Source: Bacteroides caecigallinarum
GTDB taxonomy: Bacteria > Bacteroidota > Bacteroidia > Bacteroidales > Bacteroidaceae
Direction of reading: 5' to 3'
NCBI RefSeq assembly: GCF_021530995.1
Contig: NZ_JADYTF010000002.1
Coordinates: forward strand, 1-64,000
DNA: 64,000 bases
In this document: positions 34,598 to 43,483 of the stretch, piece after piece
Numbering within the stretch: the first letter of the stretch is position 1
Layout: each line of letters starts with the position of its first letter
The notes under the pieces: generated by a model
Databases searched by the model: none
Told to the model about the DNA's origin: nothing
What the model saw: only the letters and a program-made list of their open reading frames with translations
Made by a program: the position numbers and the translations under genes

Positions 34598-36208
34598 TCA
34601 TTTGGTGAGCACCGCCTTCACAAGTCTTTCGGCCGGTGTTTTCTTGTCCAGCGGATGGATATCGTTCCATTCTCCCGTATCGCTGTTCTTTATCAGCGTG
34701 GCGTTTCCGTCGGTTTCAGCCGCCGCAGCCTGCTGCTTTCTCATCTCCGCCCAAGCTTTCCTGCCCGGATCGTCAGGCGCAAGGAAATCCGCAAGCTCTA
34801 TTATATAAAAAGGAAGATTATCGCCGAAAGTCTTTCTCCAGTCCTTCATCATCGCACAAAGCAAAGCAGAATATTCATTCCAGCGTTCCACATTCGATTC
34901 GCCCTGATACCATGCCACACCCTTGAAAGTATAGTCGCGTAGCGGATAAATCATACCGTTATAAAGTCCTGTCGGAATGTTCTGGAACGATGTGGACGAT
35001 GGCGATGCCGGCATCTGCGCTCCGGTGCGATGTTTCCACTCTCCCTCCAGAGAAATCTCACCTCCGCCGCAGATAATCTTGTAAGGCTTTTCCCTGACGA
35101 AAGAAGGCTTGCCGCCGTAGCTTACCAGACGGATAGTCACCTGATTTTTCCCCTCACGAAGCAGCCCCTGAGGCACCTTATATATACGCGGCGGATACTG
35201 ATAGCCCGTACTGCCCACGAAGCGTCCGTTCACGTATACCGAGTCCGCGTCGACCATACATCCCAGGCGCAACACAGCCTCGCCGCCCGCCATCTGTGCC
35301 GGTACGTCGAAATCCTTTCTGAGCCAGTGTGAACCTGCAGCAGGACGTCCGTTTCTCAGAGCCCAATCGCCGGAGAACATATCCACAGTATGCCAGTCGC
35401 TGTCGTCAAGTTCTTCGGCATACCACGGTGTAGAGGCACTGACACCCGGATCGACCATGTAGAGCTGCCTGCCCCACTGCGCCGAGCGCAAACGCTCCAT
35501 ACGCGTAATTTCGTCCGTCAGCTGTTTATCCTCGTACATTGATTTCAGATTTATATATTCCGGAAAATCCTTCAGTCCGGCCTCACTGATCCACGCCTCT
35601 ACCGGAGTGCCGCCCCAACTGGCGTTCACTATCCCCACGGGTACTCCAGTCTTCTCCTGCATCAGCCTGCCGAAGAAATAGCACAATGCAGAGAATCCCT
35701 GCACGTTACGTTCCGTCATGGTTTTCCACGGTTCGCGGCGGATGCTGTCTGCCGGATGATCGAAGTGCCATGCATACGGCACCTTGAGATACCTCACACC
35801 AGTGTTCTCATATCCGTTCACTTCGGAGGCGAACTTATCCATAACCCTCGCCACGGTGAGTTCCATGTTCGACTGTCCGGAGCAGAGAAAAACGTCGCCC
35901 ACCATCACGTCGTTCACTTCCACGGTGTTCACTGTCATCACGTACGGTCCGCCCGCCTTCATCGGTTCCAGCCTTACCGTCCAGCGTCCGTCCTCACCGG
36001 CACTCGTACTATACTTCTTTCCCGCCAGACTCAATTCGATTTTCTCGCCAGGCTCAGCCCATCCGCTGATGTTCAGCGAGCGGTCCCTCTGCAGCACCAT
36101 CCCGTCCGATACCAAAGGCGACATCCTTACCTCCGCAACCCCGTTCACGGCAACAGTCCATGCAGCCAGCAGAGCGATAATAACTGAATATAAACTATGT
36201 GTGTTCAT
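34598..36208 (-). CDS. SGNH-type sialate O-acetylesterase-like / acetyl-xylan esterase
   Basis: 536 residues with a signal peptide (about 1-22). The SGNH nucleophile is in FLCSGQSNMELT (about 108-119) and the Asp-His pair in NDIHPLDK near the C-terminus. A beta-sandwich insertion (about 265-385) of galactose-binding type splits the hydrolase domain, as in sialate O-acetylesterases. As first gene of a xylan operon its likely task is deacetylation of xylan or xylo-oligosaccharides (inference from context). It is preceded by a -7 element. Confidence 0.88.
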   Translation of the reverse strand: MNTHSLYSVIIALLAAWTVAVNGVAEVRMSPLVSDGMVLQRDRSLNISGWAEPGEKIELSLAGKKYSTSAGEDGRWTVRLEPMKAGGPYVMTVNTVEVNDVMVGDVFLCSGQSNMELTVARVMDKFASEVNGYENTGVRYLKVPYAWHFDHPADSIRREPWKTMTERNVQGFSALCYFFGRLMQEKTGVPVGIVNASWGGTPVEAWISEAGLKDFPEYINLKSMYEDKQLTDEITRMERLRSAQWGRQLYMVDPGVSASTPWYAEELDDSDWHTVDMFSGDWALRNGRPAAGSHWLRKDFDVPAQMAGGEAVLRLGCMVDADSVYVNGRFVGSTGYQYPPRIYKVPQGLLREGKNQVTIRLVSYGGKPSFVREKPYKIICGGGEISLEGEWKHRTGAQMPASPSSTSFQNIPTGLYNGMIYPLRDYTFKGVAWYQGESNVERWNEYSALLCAMMKDWRKTFGDNLPFYIIELADFLAPDDPGRKAWAEMRKQQAAAAETDGNATLIKNSDTGEWNDIHPLDKKTPAERLVKAVLTK

Positions 36209-36227
36209 GATACAATTTGTTTTAAGG

Positions 36228-36235
36228 CAAAGATA
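36228..36235 (-). promoter_or_regulatory. -7 element of the xylan operon
   Basis: The minus strand reads TATCTTTG, a consensus -7, 20 bp before the esterase ATG. No -33 TTTG is seen at 19-21 bp, so activator dependence is plausible. Confidence 0.55.
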
Positions 36236-36298
36236 GCGAAAACCTTACGCCCACGCTTGTCCGTATGATACAAAGGATTTACGGGAGGTTACATACAT

Positions 36299-36344
36299 GG
36301 GGCACAATGTAACAAAAACTTTGCTGTATGTTACATTGTGCCCC
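36299..36344. repeat. 15-bp perfect palindrome with GTTACATTG arms
   Basis: GGGGCACAATGTAAC (36299-36313) and GTTACATTGTGCCCC (36330-36344) are exact reverse complements around 16 bases. It lies between the recG stop and the esterase promoter. A T tract is missing on both sides. A third GTTACAT word lies just to the left at 36288. Confidence 0.92.
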
Positions 36345-36359
36345 AAACTACCTTATTTC

Positions 36360-38456
36360 CTATGATATTGCCGACCAGTCTACACTATGTTTCCTGATTT
36401 CCGCCAGATGTCGCCACACCACAGCATACTCAGGTTTCACTACCTGCGGATCGTCGTCGATGATATGCTCAGCCACCTCGCGCACATACTGCAGCAGCTG
36501 TCCGTCGCGTGCCAGATTCGCAATTTTCAGGTCGAAAGCCACCCCGCTCTGCTGCGTACCCTCTATGTCGCCCGGTCCGCGCAGCTTCAGGTCCGCCTCG
36601 GCTATCTCGAAGCCGTCGTTCGTATCCACCATAATCTGAATCCGCTTGCGTGTTTCCTCCGACAGTTTGTATCCCGTCATCAGGATGCAGTACGACTGGT
36701 CCGCCCCTCTGCCCACTCTTCCCCTGAGCTGATGCAGCTGCGAGAGGCCGAAACGTTCGGCATTCTCTATCACCATCACCGAAGCGTTCGGGACATTCAC
36801 TCCCACCTCTATCACCGTAGTGGCCACCATAATCTGAGTCTCACACTGTGCGAAGCGGCGCATCTCCTCGTCCTTCTCGGCAGGTTTCATCTTGCCGTGC
36901 ACACGGCTGACCTTATATTCGGGAAACACCTCGCACACCGTGGCATATCCATCCTCCAGATTCTTAATATCCATCTTCTCGCTCTCCTGAATCAACGGAT
37001 AAACGATATAAGCCTGACGCCCCATGCGCAACTGGCCGCGTACAAATTCGTACATCGAAGCCCTCGTCGAGTCGAAGCGGTGGACGGTTGTGACAGGCTT
37101 CCTGCCCGGAGGCAACTCGTCGATTACAGACACGTCGAGATCACCATAAAGCGTCATCGCCAGCGTACGCGGGATAGGAGTGGCAGTCATAACCAGCACA
37201 TGAGGCAGAATCCTGTTTTTCGCCCACAGCCTTGCCCTCTGCTCCACCCCGAAACGATGCTGTTCGTCTATGATCACCAGTCCGAGCGATGCAAATTCCA
37301 CAGTATCCTCTATCACCGCATGAGTTCCCACAAGAATATTCACGCTGCCGTCCGTAAGGCCGCTCAGTATGTTCTCACGCCTCTTGCCCTTCACCGACCC
37401 CGTCAGCAGCTCCACCCTGACGTTCATTCCGTCCAGGAAACGGCACAGTGTCTCGTAGTGCTGCGATGCCAGAATCTCCGTAGGCGCCATCATGCACGCC
37501 TGGCATCCGTTATCCAGAGCTATAAGCATGGCCAGCAGAGCCACAAGCGTCTTTCCGCTGCCCACGTCGCCCTGCAGCAGACGGTTCATCTGGCGCCCGC
37601 TACCCATGTCGCGACGCATCTCGCGCACCACACGTTTCTGCGCCCCCGTAAGGCTGAAGGGCAGATATTCGGAATAAAAAGTATTGAAATTCTCGCCCAC
37701 CCTGCCAAAGACGATTCCCCCGAAACGGTTCCTCCTCTCACGCGAATATCGCAGGATGTTAAGCTGTATATAGAACAGTTCCTCAAACTTGAGTCTGTAT
37801 TGCGCCCGTCTGAGCACTTCCGGATTTCGCGGAAAATGCACATTGCGCAGCGCCTCCATCAAAGGCATAAGTCCATGAGCCGCCACAATACCCGGACTGA
37901 GAGTCTCCTCCACCACATCATCGCCTATGACGCTGAAAAGTGTCGCCACAAGTTTCTCTATCGCGCCCGACGAGATATTCATGCGCTTCATCTTCTCAGT
38001 GGTGTTATAATACGGTCTCAGCCCCATAGCCGAAAGCGTCAGTCCATCGGCACTCTCTATGTCCGGATGAGCGATATTCACACGCCCACCGAAGACAGTA
38101 GGCTTCCCGAAGACGATATAATCCTCCCTGCACTTATACTTTCCGGTGACGAACTTTATCCCCTGAAACCACACCAGGTCGGCAACTCCCGTACCATCCG
38201 AAAAATGAGCCACCAGTCTGCGCTGCCGTCCCTCTCCGAAGGTTTCGAAACTCAGTATCTGCCCCTTGAGCTGGATGTAAGGCATCGTGCCGTCTATCTC
38301 AGATACCCTGTAGATACGGCTACGGTCCACATATTTATATGGAAAATGATACAACAGATCCCTTAAGGAACGGATACCCAATTCCTTTTCCAGAATTTCC
38401 GCCCTGTGCGGCCCCACACCGGGAAGAAACTTAATGTCGCGGGATGACAGAAACAT
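36360..38456 (-). CDS. recG: ATP-dependent DNA helicase RecG
   Basis: 698 residues from the ATG at 38456, opening [19 protein letters not shown], the normal RecG start; a longer upstream frame overlaps ispD and is unlikely. Wedge/OB domain about 50-230. Helicase motifs: [31 protein letters not shown], and QLRGRVGRG in the second RecA lobe. It remodels stalled forks and Holliday junctions. Its start overlaps the ispD end by 26 bp. A 659-residue antisense open frame is a shadow. Confidence 0.97.
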   Translation of the reverse strand: MFLSSRDIKFLPGVGPHRAEILEKELGIRSLRDLLYHFPYKYVDRSRIYRVSEIDGTMPYIQLKGQILSFETFGEGRQRRLVAHFSDGTGVADLVWFQGIKFVTGKYKCREDYIVFGKPTVFGGRVNIAHPDIESADGLTLSAMGLRPYYNTTEKMKRMNISSGAIEKLVATLFSVIGDDVVEETLSPGIVAAHGLMPLMEALRNVHFPRNPEVLRRAQYRLKFEELFYIQLNILRYSRERRNRFGGIVFGRVGENFNTFYSEYLPFSLTGAQKRVVREMRRDMGSGRQMNRLLQGDVGSGKTLVALLAMLIALDNGCQACMMAPTEILASQHYETLCRFLDGMNVRVELLTGSVKGKRRENILSGLTDGSVNILVGTHAVIEDTVEFASLGLVIIDEQHRFGVEQRARLWAKNRILPHVLVMTATPIPRTLAMTLYGDLDVSVIDELPPGRKPVTTVHRFDSTRASMYEFVRGQLRMGRQAYIVYPLIQESEKMDIKNLEDGYATVCEVFPEYKVSRVHGKMKPAEKDEEMRRFAQCETQIMVATTVIEVGVNVPNASVMVIENAERFGLSQLHQLRGRVGRGADQSYCILMTGYKLSEETRKRIQIMVDTNDGFEIAEADLKLRGPGDIEGTQQSGVAFDLKIANLARDGQLLQYVREVAEHIIDDDPQVVKPEYAVVWRHLAEIRKHSVDWSAIS

Positions 38457-39123
38457 GACACAACGCTTCGGCCACAACCATATCGAAAGGAGTGGTGATT
38501 TTGATATTTTCCCTATTGCCCTCGGCCAGCTCCACACCTACGCCCATAGCTTCCACCACGGAGGCATCATCCGTAAAATCTTCCCTATAGTCAGCCGAGT
38601 ATGCATCCTTAAGCATACGCACCGAAAATACCTGGGGAGTCTGCACCAGCCTGTAGTCACCGCGTGGCACGGTTACGCTCGTACCGTCCTGTTTCATACA
38701 TCGTACAGTCTCCACCACACCCGTCACAGGTACCACGGCCTTTCCGCCTGCTGCCATATCGAAACAGCGGGCAATTACATCATGAGATACGAACGGACGC
38801 ACACCATCATGAACAGCTACAACCGCATCGTCATCGTCCACCAAAGCCAGACCATTACGAACTGAATGGAAACGGGTCTCACCCCCATCCACAATACGAT
38901 GCGGTACGGTAAAATTATACTCTTGACACAAACTGCGCCAATACTCCTGATGATCGTGCGGAAGCACCAGTATGATATCAATATCCGGAGAAAAAGAATA
39001 AAAATTCTCCAGCGTACGCATCAGTACAGGTTTACCGGCAAGAGGGATAAATTGCTTGGGCAGATCGCCTCCCATGCGCAAGCCTTTCCCTCCTGCCACT
39101 ATAATGACATACTGCTTCATCAT
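38431..39123 (-). CDS. ispD: 2-C-methyl-D-erythritol 4-phosphate cytidylyltransferase
   Basis: 230-residue MEP-pathway enzyme that joins CTP and MEP to give CDP-ME. The nucleotide-binding start is [20 protein letters not shown], followed by [10 protein letters not shown] and [13 protein letters not shown]. Its start overlaps the stop of the DJ-1/PfpI gene by 4 bp and its end overlaps recG. All six genes from exbB to recG point the same way with minimal gaps and probably share transcripts. Confidence 0.96.
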   Translation of the reverse strand: MMKQYVIIVAGGKGLRMGGDLPKQFIPLAGKPVLMRTLENFYSFSPDIDIILVLPHDHQEYWRSLCQEYNFTVPHRIVDGGETRFHSVRNGLALVDDDDAVVAVHDGVRPFVSHDVIARCFDMAAGGKAVVPVTGVVETVRCMKQDGTSVTVPRGDYRLVQTPQVFSVRMLKDAYSADYREDFTDDASVVEAMGVGVELAEGNRENIKITTPFDMVVAEALCHVSVIPRH

Positions 39124-39665
39124 GCGTAGAGCATACCCTTTCTCACCTCTGCAGCCTTTTCGCTTCCTGCCAGTTTTTCAAGGATAGCGAATCCGAACTC
39201 AGCTGCTGCAGCCGGACCTTTGCCAAGAACGAAGTTGTCCACACATTCCACCAAAGCTCCTGTATATTCAGCTCCTTCCAGATATTTGTCAAAACCAGGA
39301 TAGCAGGTAGCTTTCTTACCTTTTAGCAGACCACGTTTGCCATATACCATAGGAGCGGCACAGATGGCAGCCATAGGTTTGCCGACTGCGGCAAAATCCA
39401 TAATAAGCTTGTCAAGCTCCGCACAAGTGTCAAGATTTGTAGCTCCTGGAAGTCCTCCGGGCAAGATAATCATCTGTACATCAGCAGCAGAAATCTCACT
39501 CATCAGAGCATCGGCTACAATCTGAACCCCATGCGAACTTTTCACTACCTTGTCTAATGACACAGATACAGTGATAGCATCAACTCCACCACGACGCAAA
39601 ATATCCAGCGGCAATAAAGCTTCAGATTCCTCGAATCCTTCAGCCAAAAAAATCATTGGTTTCAT
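39120..39665 (-). CDS. DJ-1/PfpI family protein (YajL-like)
   Basis: 181-residue protein of the DJ-1/ThiJ/PfpI class, with an acid residue in [10 protein letters not shown] near the N-terminus and the nucleophilic cysteine in [11 protein letters not shown] (C near residue 103). Members act as glyoxalase or deglycase-like or redox-protective proteins; the specific activity is not predictable. The start region contains the spacer GTTGTCAGTTGTC (39681-39693, plus strand) like other starts in this operon. Confidence 0.9.
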   Translation of the reverse strand: MKPMIFLAEGFEESEALLPLDILRRGGVDAITVSVSLDKVVKSSHGVQIVADALMSEISAADVQMIILPGGLPGATNLDTCAELDKLIMDFAAVGKPMAAICAAPMVYGKRGLLKGKKATCYPGFDKYLEGAEYTGALVECVDNFVLGKGPAAAAEFGFAILEKLAGSEKAAEVRKGMLYA

Positions 39666-39695
39666 ATTGTTTTAGTTTAAGTTGTCAGTTGTCGT

Positions 39696-40538
39696 TTATC
39701 TCAGTCTGAAGTAATACGTTATAGTTCCACTCTGGTTGTCCGGTCCGTCTACAGCATTAAAACGAGCCTTCTTGGCAGCATCCTCTGCAGCTTTTCTCAA
39801 TACAGGATTCACGGTATTGGTACGCTTATTTATACTTGTACTTATAACATGCCCTGCCGGGTTAACCACTATTGTCACCACCACACGTCCTTCTTCCTGT
39901 ACATTATACACAGGCACCGGCAGTCCTCCCTGTCCCAGACTACGTCCGTTCAGGTCGAATGTACCATATCCTCCCATACCGGCCATTCCGCCCGTCGTAC
40001 TGTTACCGTCAGCCTTGCCCTGGACTCCCGAGCCCGATGCAGCCGTACCTTTACTTCCCATCTGTGCTCCTTTTCCGAAAGCTCCCGCAATCTTGTTTGC
40101 AGCAGCCTCGGCAGCAGCCTTTTCAGCTTCGGCACGTTTCTTAGCCTCGGTCTTTTCCCTGACAGCTTCAGCATTCACTTCGGAATTCTTCTTTGGATTA
40201 TCCTTAACCTGAGTTTCCGATTTTTTCTTTTCCTTAGGTTTTTCTTCCTTCACCTTCAGCGACGGTTCGTCCTGCTGGGTTATCATCGGCTGTTTCACTT
40301 CAGGTTGCGGTTCCGGCACACTCTGTGTCTCGGGCTGCGGCTGCGGCATCACGTCCACCTCAGTCATCGTGTAAGGATCAGCGTTACCCTGTGCAAGATC
40401 GGTATTCCCCATCATAACAGGCACACCTCCTTCTTCCTGCTTTTCCGGCATAGCCAGACGAAGCAGGAAAAGCAACACAACGACCAGCGCATGCACGGCC
40501 AGCGTTCCTATTATTCCTGTCAGTTTGCTTCTTTTCAT
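39696..40538 (-). CDS. tonB: TonB-family energy transducer
   Basis: 280-residue periplasm-spanning protein. An N-terminal anchor (about 9-28) is followed by a Pro/Glu/Lys-rich linker (about 60-150) and a Gly/Ser-rich stretch. The C-terminal TonB-like domain (about 200-280) carries GRVVVTIVVNPAGHV. It transmits proton-motive force from ExbB-ExbD to outer-membrane transporters. Its start overlaps the exbD stop by 4 bp, so the three form one complex and one operon. Confidence 0.9.
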   Translation of the reverse strand: MKRSKLTGIIGTLAVHALVVVLLFLLRLAMPEKQEEGGVPVMMGNTDLAQGNADPYTMTEVDVMPQPQPETQSVPEPQPEVKQPMITQQDEPSLKVKEEKPKEKKKSETQVKDNPKKNSEVNAEAVREKTEAKKRAEAEKAAAEAAANKIAGAFGKGAQMGSKGTAASGSGVQGKADGNSTTGGMAGMGGYGTFDLNGRSLGQGGLPVPVYNVQEEGRVVVTIVVNPAGHVISTSINKRTNTVNPVLRKAAEDAAKKARFNAVDGPDNQSGTITYYFRLR

Positions 40539-40951
40539 TTTTTATCCGGCCTTCTTGTGGCCAACACCATTTTAAAATGATTCTCGTTTGCTACATTCAG
40601 AATGCGCACTATCTCCCTGTAAGGAACAGATTCGTCAGCATAGAGCGCCACATACATTTCAGGTTCCTTTGCTGCACAATCCTGCAGAAATCCTGTCACC
40701 TCATCTATAAACAGCGGCATCTCGTCTTCATTTCCGAAAGCCCCATAATAGTTCAAATTCTTGTCAATGATAATTCTTGCCATAGGTTTGGCCGATGTCT
40801 GTTGCGACCCTTGCGGAAGCAACACCTTGATGGCATTTGGCGAAACCATGGTAGAAGTAATCATAAAGAATATCAACAGCAGGAATATCAGGTCCGTCAT
40901 TGACGACATGCTGAATCCCGGCGATATCCTTTGTCTTCTCTTCAGCGCCAT
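40535..40951 (-). CDS. exbD: ExbD/TolR biopolymer transport protein
   Basis: 138 residues with a cytoplasmic tail, one membrane helix (about 18-38) with the conserved Asp in MSSMTDLIFLLLIFFMI (D19-like position), and a periplasmic domain. It forms the proton channel with ExbB. Situated between exbB (4 bp gap) and tonB (4 bp overlap). Confidence 0.93.
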   Translation of the reverse strand: MALKRRQRISPGFSMSSMTDLIFLLLIFFMITSTMVSPNAIKVLLPQGSQQTSAKPMARIIIDKNLNYYGAFGNEDEMPLFIDEVTGFLQDCAAKEPEMYVALYADESVPYREIVRILNVANENHFKMVLATRRPDKK

Positions 40952-40955
40952 AACA

Positions 40956-41675
40956 TTATTTTTCGTTAGGTTCGTTCAACAAATCCATAAAAGCCATTGT
41001 ACGTGCCTCCATCTGGCTCACCACCTTATCTATTCTGTATACAAGATGATTATAGGCAAACATAGTCACGATACCTACTACCAGACCACCCACAGTGGTA
41101 ATCATAGCCTCATAAATACCACTCGACAGAAGAGTGATGTCAATATTATTGCCCGCATTCGCCATATTCCAGAATGCCTGTACCATACCAGTAACAGTAC
41201 CCAGGAATCCCAACATAGGAGCCCCGCTCGAAATGGTAGCCATTATCGAAAGGCCGTTCTCCAATTTTGCCACCTCAATATTTCCGGTATTCTCGATAGC
41301 AGCCTGAACATCCGCTACAGGATGCCCCATGCGTGTGATACCTTTTTCTATCATTCTGGACGCAGGAGTTTTTGCAATTCGGCAGTAGTTAATGGCCGAC
41401 TTCACCTCTCCCGTACGGATATAGTCGCGTATTCTGTCCATAAACAGCGGATCTTCCTTTGCAGCACGGCTTATAGTGAAAGCACGCTCGAAAAAGATAT
41501 AGAATGCCACAACCGACATCAGAGCCAGAACAGCCATAATCCATCCGCCCTTAAGAGCCATATCCCAAAGATTCATTTGCGGTTCGCCGTCCACCACCGG
41601 AGTAAGAACCGGATTGGCACCCGCCACTGTGTCGGCAGCCATTTGCGCAGCTGCCAGAAGAGTAAGTAATTGCAT
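40956..41675 (-). CDS. exbB: ExbB/TolQ/MotA proton channel protein
   Basis: 239 residues with a possible N-terminal signal segment (about 1-17), then three membrane helices at about 38-58, 130-155 and 170-195. The MotA/TolQ/ExbB signature lies in SSGAPMLGFLGTVTGMVQAFWNM and IYEAMITTVGGLVVGI. First gene of the exbB-exbD-tonB set, just after pdxJ. Its start is preceded by CTAACAACTAACAACTAAAA on the minus strand (41700-41681). Confidence 0.93.
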   Translation of the reverse strand: MQLLTLLAAAQMAADTVAGANPVLTPVVDGEPQMNLWDMALKGGWIMAVLALMSVVAFYIFFERAFTISRAAKEDPLFMDRIRDYIRTGEVKSAINYCRIAKTPASRMIEKGITRMGHPVADVQAAIENTGNIEVAKLENGLSIMATISSGAPMLGFLGTVTGMVQAFWNMANAGNNIDITLLSSGIYEAMITTVGGLVVGIVTMFAYNHLVYRIDKVVSQMEARTMAFMDLLNEPNEK

Positions 41676-41721
41676 GATATTTTTAGTTGTTAGTTGTTAG
41701 ATGTTAATTTCCAGTGTTAGT

Positions 41722-42435
41722 TTATTCCAGACATTTCCTGTATTCCTCGATAGTCTTCTTCAGTCCCAGATAGAGAGCGTCGCACACCAGGGCATGGCCT
41801 ATCGACACCTCATCCAGCCAAGGAATATTGCGATGGAAGAACTCAAGATTTTCCAGACTCAGGTCATGACCGGCATTAAGTCCCATACCCAACTTCCGTA
41901 CCGCCTTCGCTGCTTCTACAAAAGGAGCCACAGCCTCCTCCGGATTCTTCTTATATCCCGAAGCATAGGGTTCTGTATACAGCTCCACTCTGTCGGCTCC
42001 GGCACGAGCGGCATATTCTATCATCTCGATATCAGTGCCTACGAATATCGAAGTCCTGACACCGACCTCGCCGAACCTGTCCATCAACTCCGAAAGAAAT
42101 TCAAGATTAGCCTTTGTATCCCATCCGGAATTCGATGTTATCTGATCAGGAGCATCAGGCACCAGCGTCACCTGATGTGGTTTCACCTTAAGCACCAGAT
42201 CAATAAAATCACTTGAAGGATATCCCTCGATATTGAACTCTGTTTTCAATAACGGACGTAACGCATATACATCTTTATATCTGATATGACGTTCGTCAGG
42301 ACGTGGATGAACAGTAATTCCTTCAGCACCGAAAGCCTCACAATCCAATGCAACTTTCTCTACATCAGGATTATTTCCGCCACGGGCATTACGCAAAGTG
42401 GCAATCTTGTTTATATTTACGCTTAGTTTGGTCAT
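41722..42435 (-). CDS. pdxJ: Pyridoxine 5'-phosphate synthase
   Basis: 237 residues from the ATG at 42435 ([20 protein letters not shown], the normal PdxJ start). A longer in-frame start at 42474 overlaps the promoter and is rejected. TIM-barrel enzyme joining 1-deoxyxylulose 5-phosphate and aminoacetone phosphate to form pyridoxine phosphate. Motifs include [31 protein letters not shown] and [12 protein letters not shown]. It heads the exbB operon and is divergent from nadK. Confidence 0.96.
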   Translation of the reverse strand: MTKLSVNINKIATLRNARGGNNPDVEKVALDCEAFGAEGITVHPRPDERHIRYKDVYALRPLLKTEFNIEGYPSSDFIDLVLKVKPHQVTLVPDAPDQITSNSGWDTKANLEFLSELMDRFGEVGVRTSIFVGTDIEMIEYAARAGADRVELYTEPYASGYKKNPEEAVAPFVEAAKAVRKLGMGLNAGHDLSLENLEFFHRNIPWLDEVSIGHALVCDALYLGLKKTIEEYRKCLE

Positions 42436-42479
42436 AATTGATGTTTTTTTATATCTTTGCATATCAGAATGCAAAGTTA
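42427..42479. promoter_or_regulatory. Divergent, interleaved promoters of nadK and pdxJ
   Basis: Plus strand: TTTG (42427-42430), 21 bp, then TATCTTTG (42452-42459), aimed at nadK (ATG 42555). Minus strand: TAACTTTG (42479-42472), aimed at pdxJ (ATG 42435), with only a degenerate -33. The nadK -33 box lies near the pdxJ start codon, so the two transcripts compete for space. Confidence 0.6.
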
Positions 42480-42554
42480 GCAGGTTTTATCATAAACCAA
42501 CTAACATACAGGTTAAAAAAGATTGATAATACTCTATACTTAATACAATAGGAG

Positions 42555-43427
42555 ATGAAATTTGCCATTTTCGGGAATACATATCAGGAGCACAAATCAG
42601 CACATGTCACTCATTTGCTTAAAATCCTGCGAAAAAAAAATGCGGAAATATGTATAAGCCATGAGTTCTACGAATTCCTAAGAGTACATACACAGACAGA
42701 TTTAAGCTGTCTTGAAATATTCAATGGGAACGATTTCACGGCCGACATGGCGTTAAGCATAGGCGGAGACGGTACATTCCTCAAGGCAGCAAGCCGTGTA
42801 GGGGAAAAAGAGATTCCAATACTGGGTATAAACACCGGACGACTGGGATTTCTGGCAGCCATATCACCGGACGAAATGGAAGAGACTTTTGAAGACATAT
42901 ACAACGGTGATTATATAGCAGAGCCAAGAAGGGTACTCAAGCTGACATGCGAAAACAACATTCTGAAAGGTTGCCCGTATGCGCTTAACGAGATAGCAGT
43001 CCTCAAAAGAGACAGCTCATCCATGATAACAATCAAGGCTTATATAAACAATGAGCTCCTGAACATATACCAGGCTGACGGACTTATAATTGCCACACCG
43101 ACAGGTTCCACCGGATATTCATTAAGCGTGAACGGTCCTATAATGGTGCCACAGAGTGGAACAATCAGTATCACAGCAGTAGCACCACACAGCCTAAACG
43201 TACGCCCCATAGTAATACGCGACGACTGGGAGATAACACTCGAAGTGAGCAGCCGAAGTCACAATTTCCTGATAGCAGTAGACGGACGAAGCGAGAGTTG
43301 CCACGAGGAGGCAAGACTCACAATAAAGAGAGCCAATCATTTCACCAAGATCGTAAAACGCAAAGACCACACATTCTTCAATACATTAAGAGAAAAGATG
43401 ATGTGGGGAGCAGACAACAGAATATAA
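42555..43427 (+). CDS. nadK: NAD kinase
   Basis: 290-residue enzyme that phosphorylates NAD to NADP. The catalytic motif is [10 protein letters not shown], followed by NTGRLGFLA and the NE/D-type [11 protein letters not shown]. The Gly-rich [16 protein letters not shown] is the conserved nucleotide-binding segment. Monocistronic, with a leader of about 90 bases and a terminator shared with GH127. Confidence 0.96.
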   Translation: MKFAIFGNTYQEHKSAHVTHLLKILRKKNAEICISHEFYEFLRVHTQTDLSCLEIFNGNDFTADMALSIGGDGTFLKAASRVGEKEIPILGINTGRLGFLAAISPDEMEETFEDIYNGDYIAEPRRVLKLTCENNILKGCPYALNEIAVLKRDSSSMITIKAYINNELLNIYQADGLIIATPTGSTGYSLSVNGPIMVPQSGTISITAVAPHSLNVRPIVIRDDWEITLEVSSRSHNFLIAVDGRSESCHEEARLTIKRANHFTKIVKRKDHTFFNTLREKMMWGADNRI

Positions 43428-43430
43428 AAG

Positions 43431-43477
43431 AAAACTGACCGTATCTTTCATAAATAACTCCAGATACGGTCAGTTTT
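43431..43477. terminator. Bidirectional terminator between nadK and GH127
   Basis: AAAACTGACCGTATCT pairs perfectly with AGATACGGTCAGTTTT around a 15-base loop. It serves the two convergent genes. Confidence 0.92.
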
Positions 43478-43483
43478 ATGTTT

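Noticed and set aside
36387-38366. 659-residue open frame antisense to recG
   Set aside because: It mirrors the recG codons, has His/Arg-rich low-complexity text and no domain, and recG is intact with all helicase motifs.
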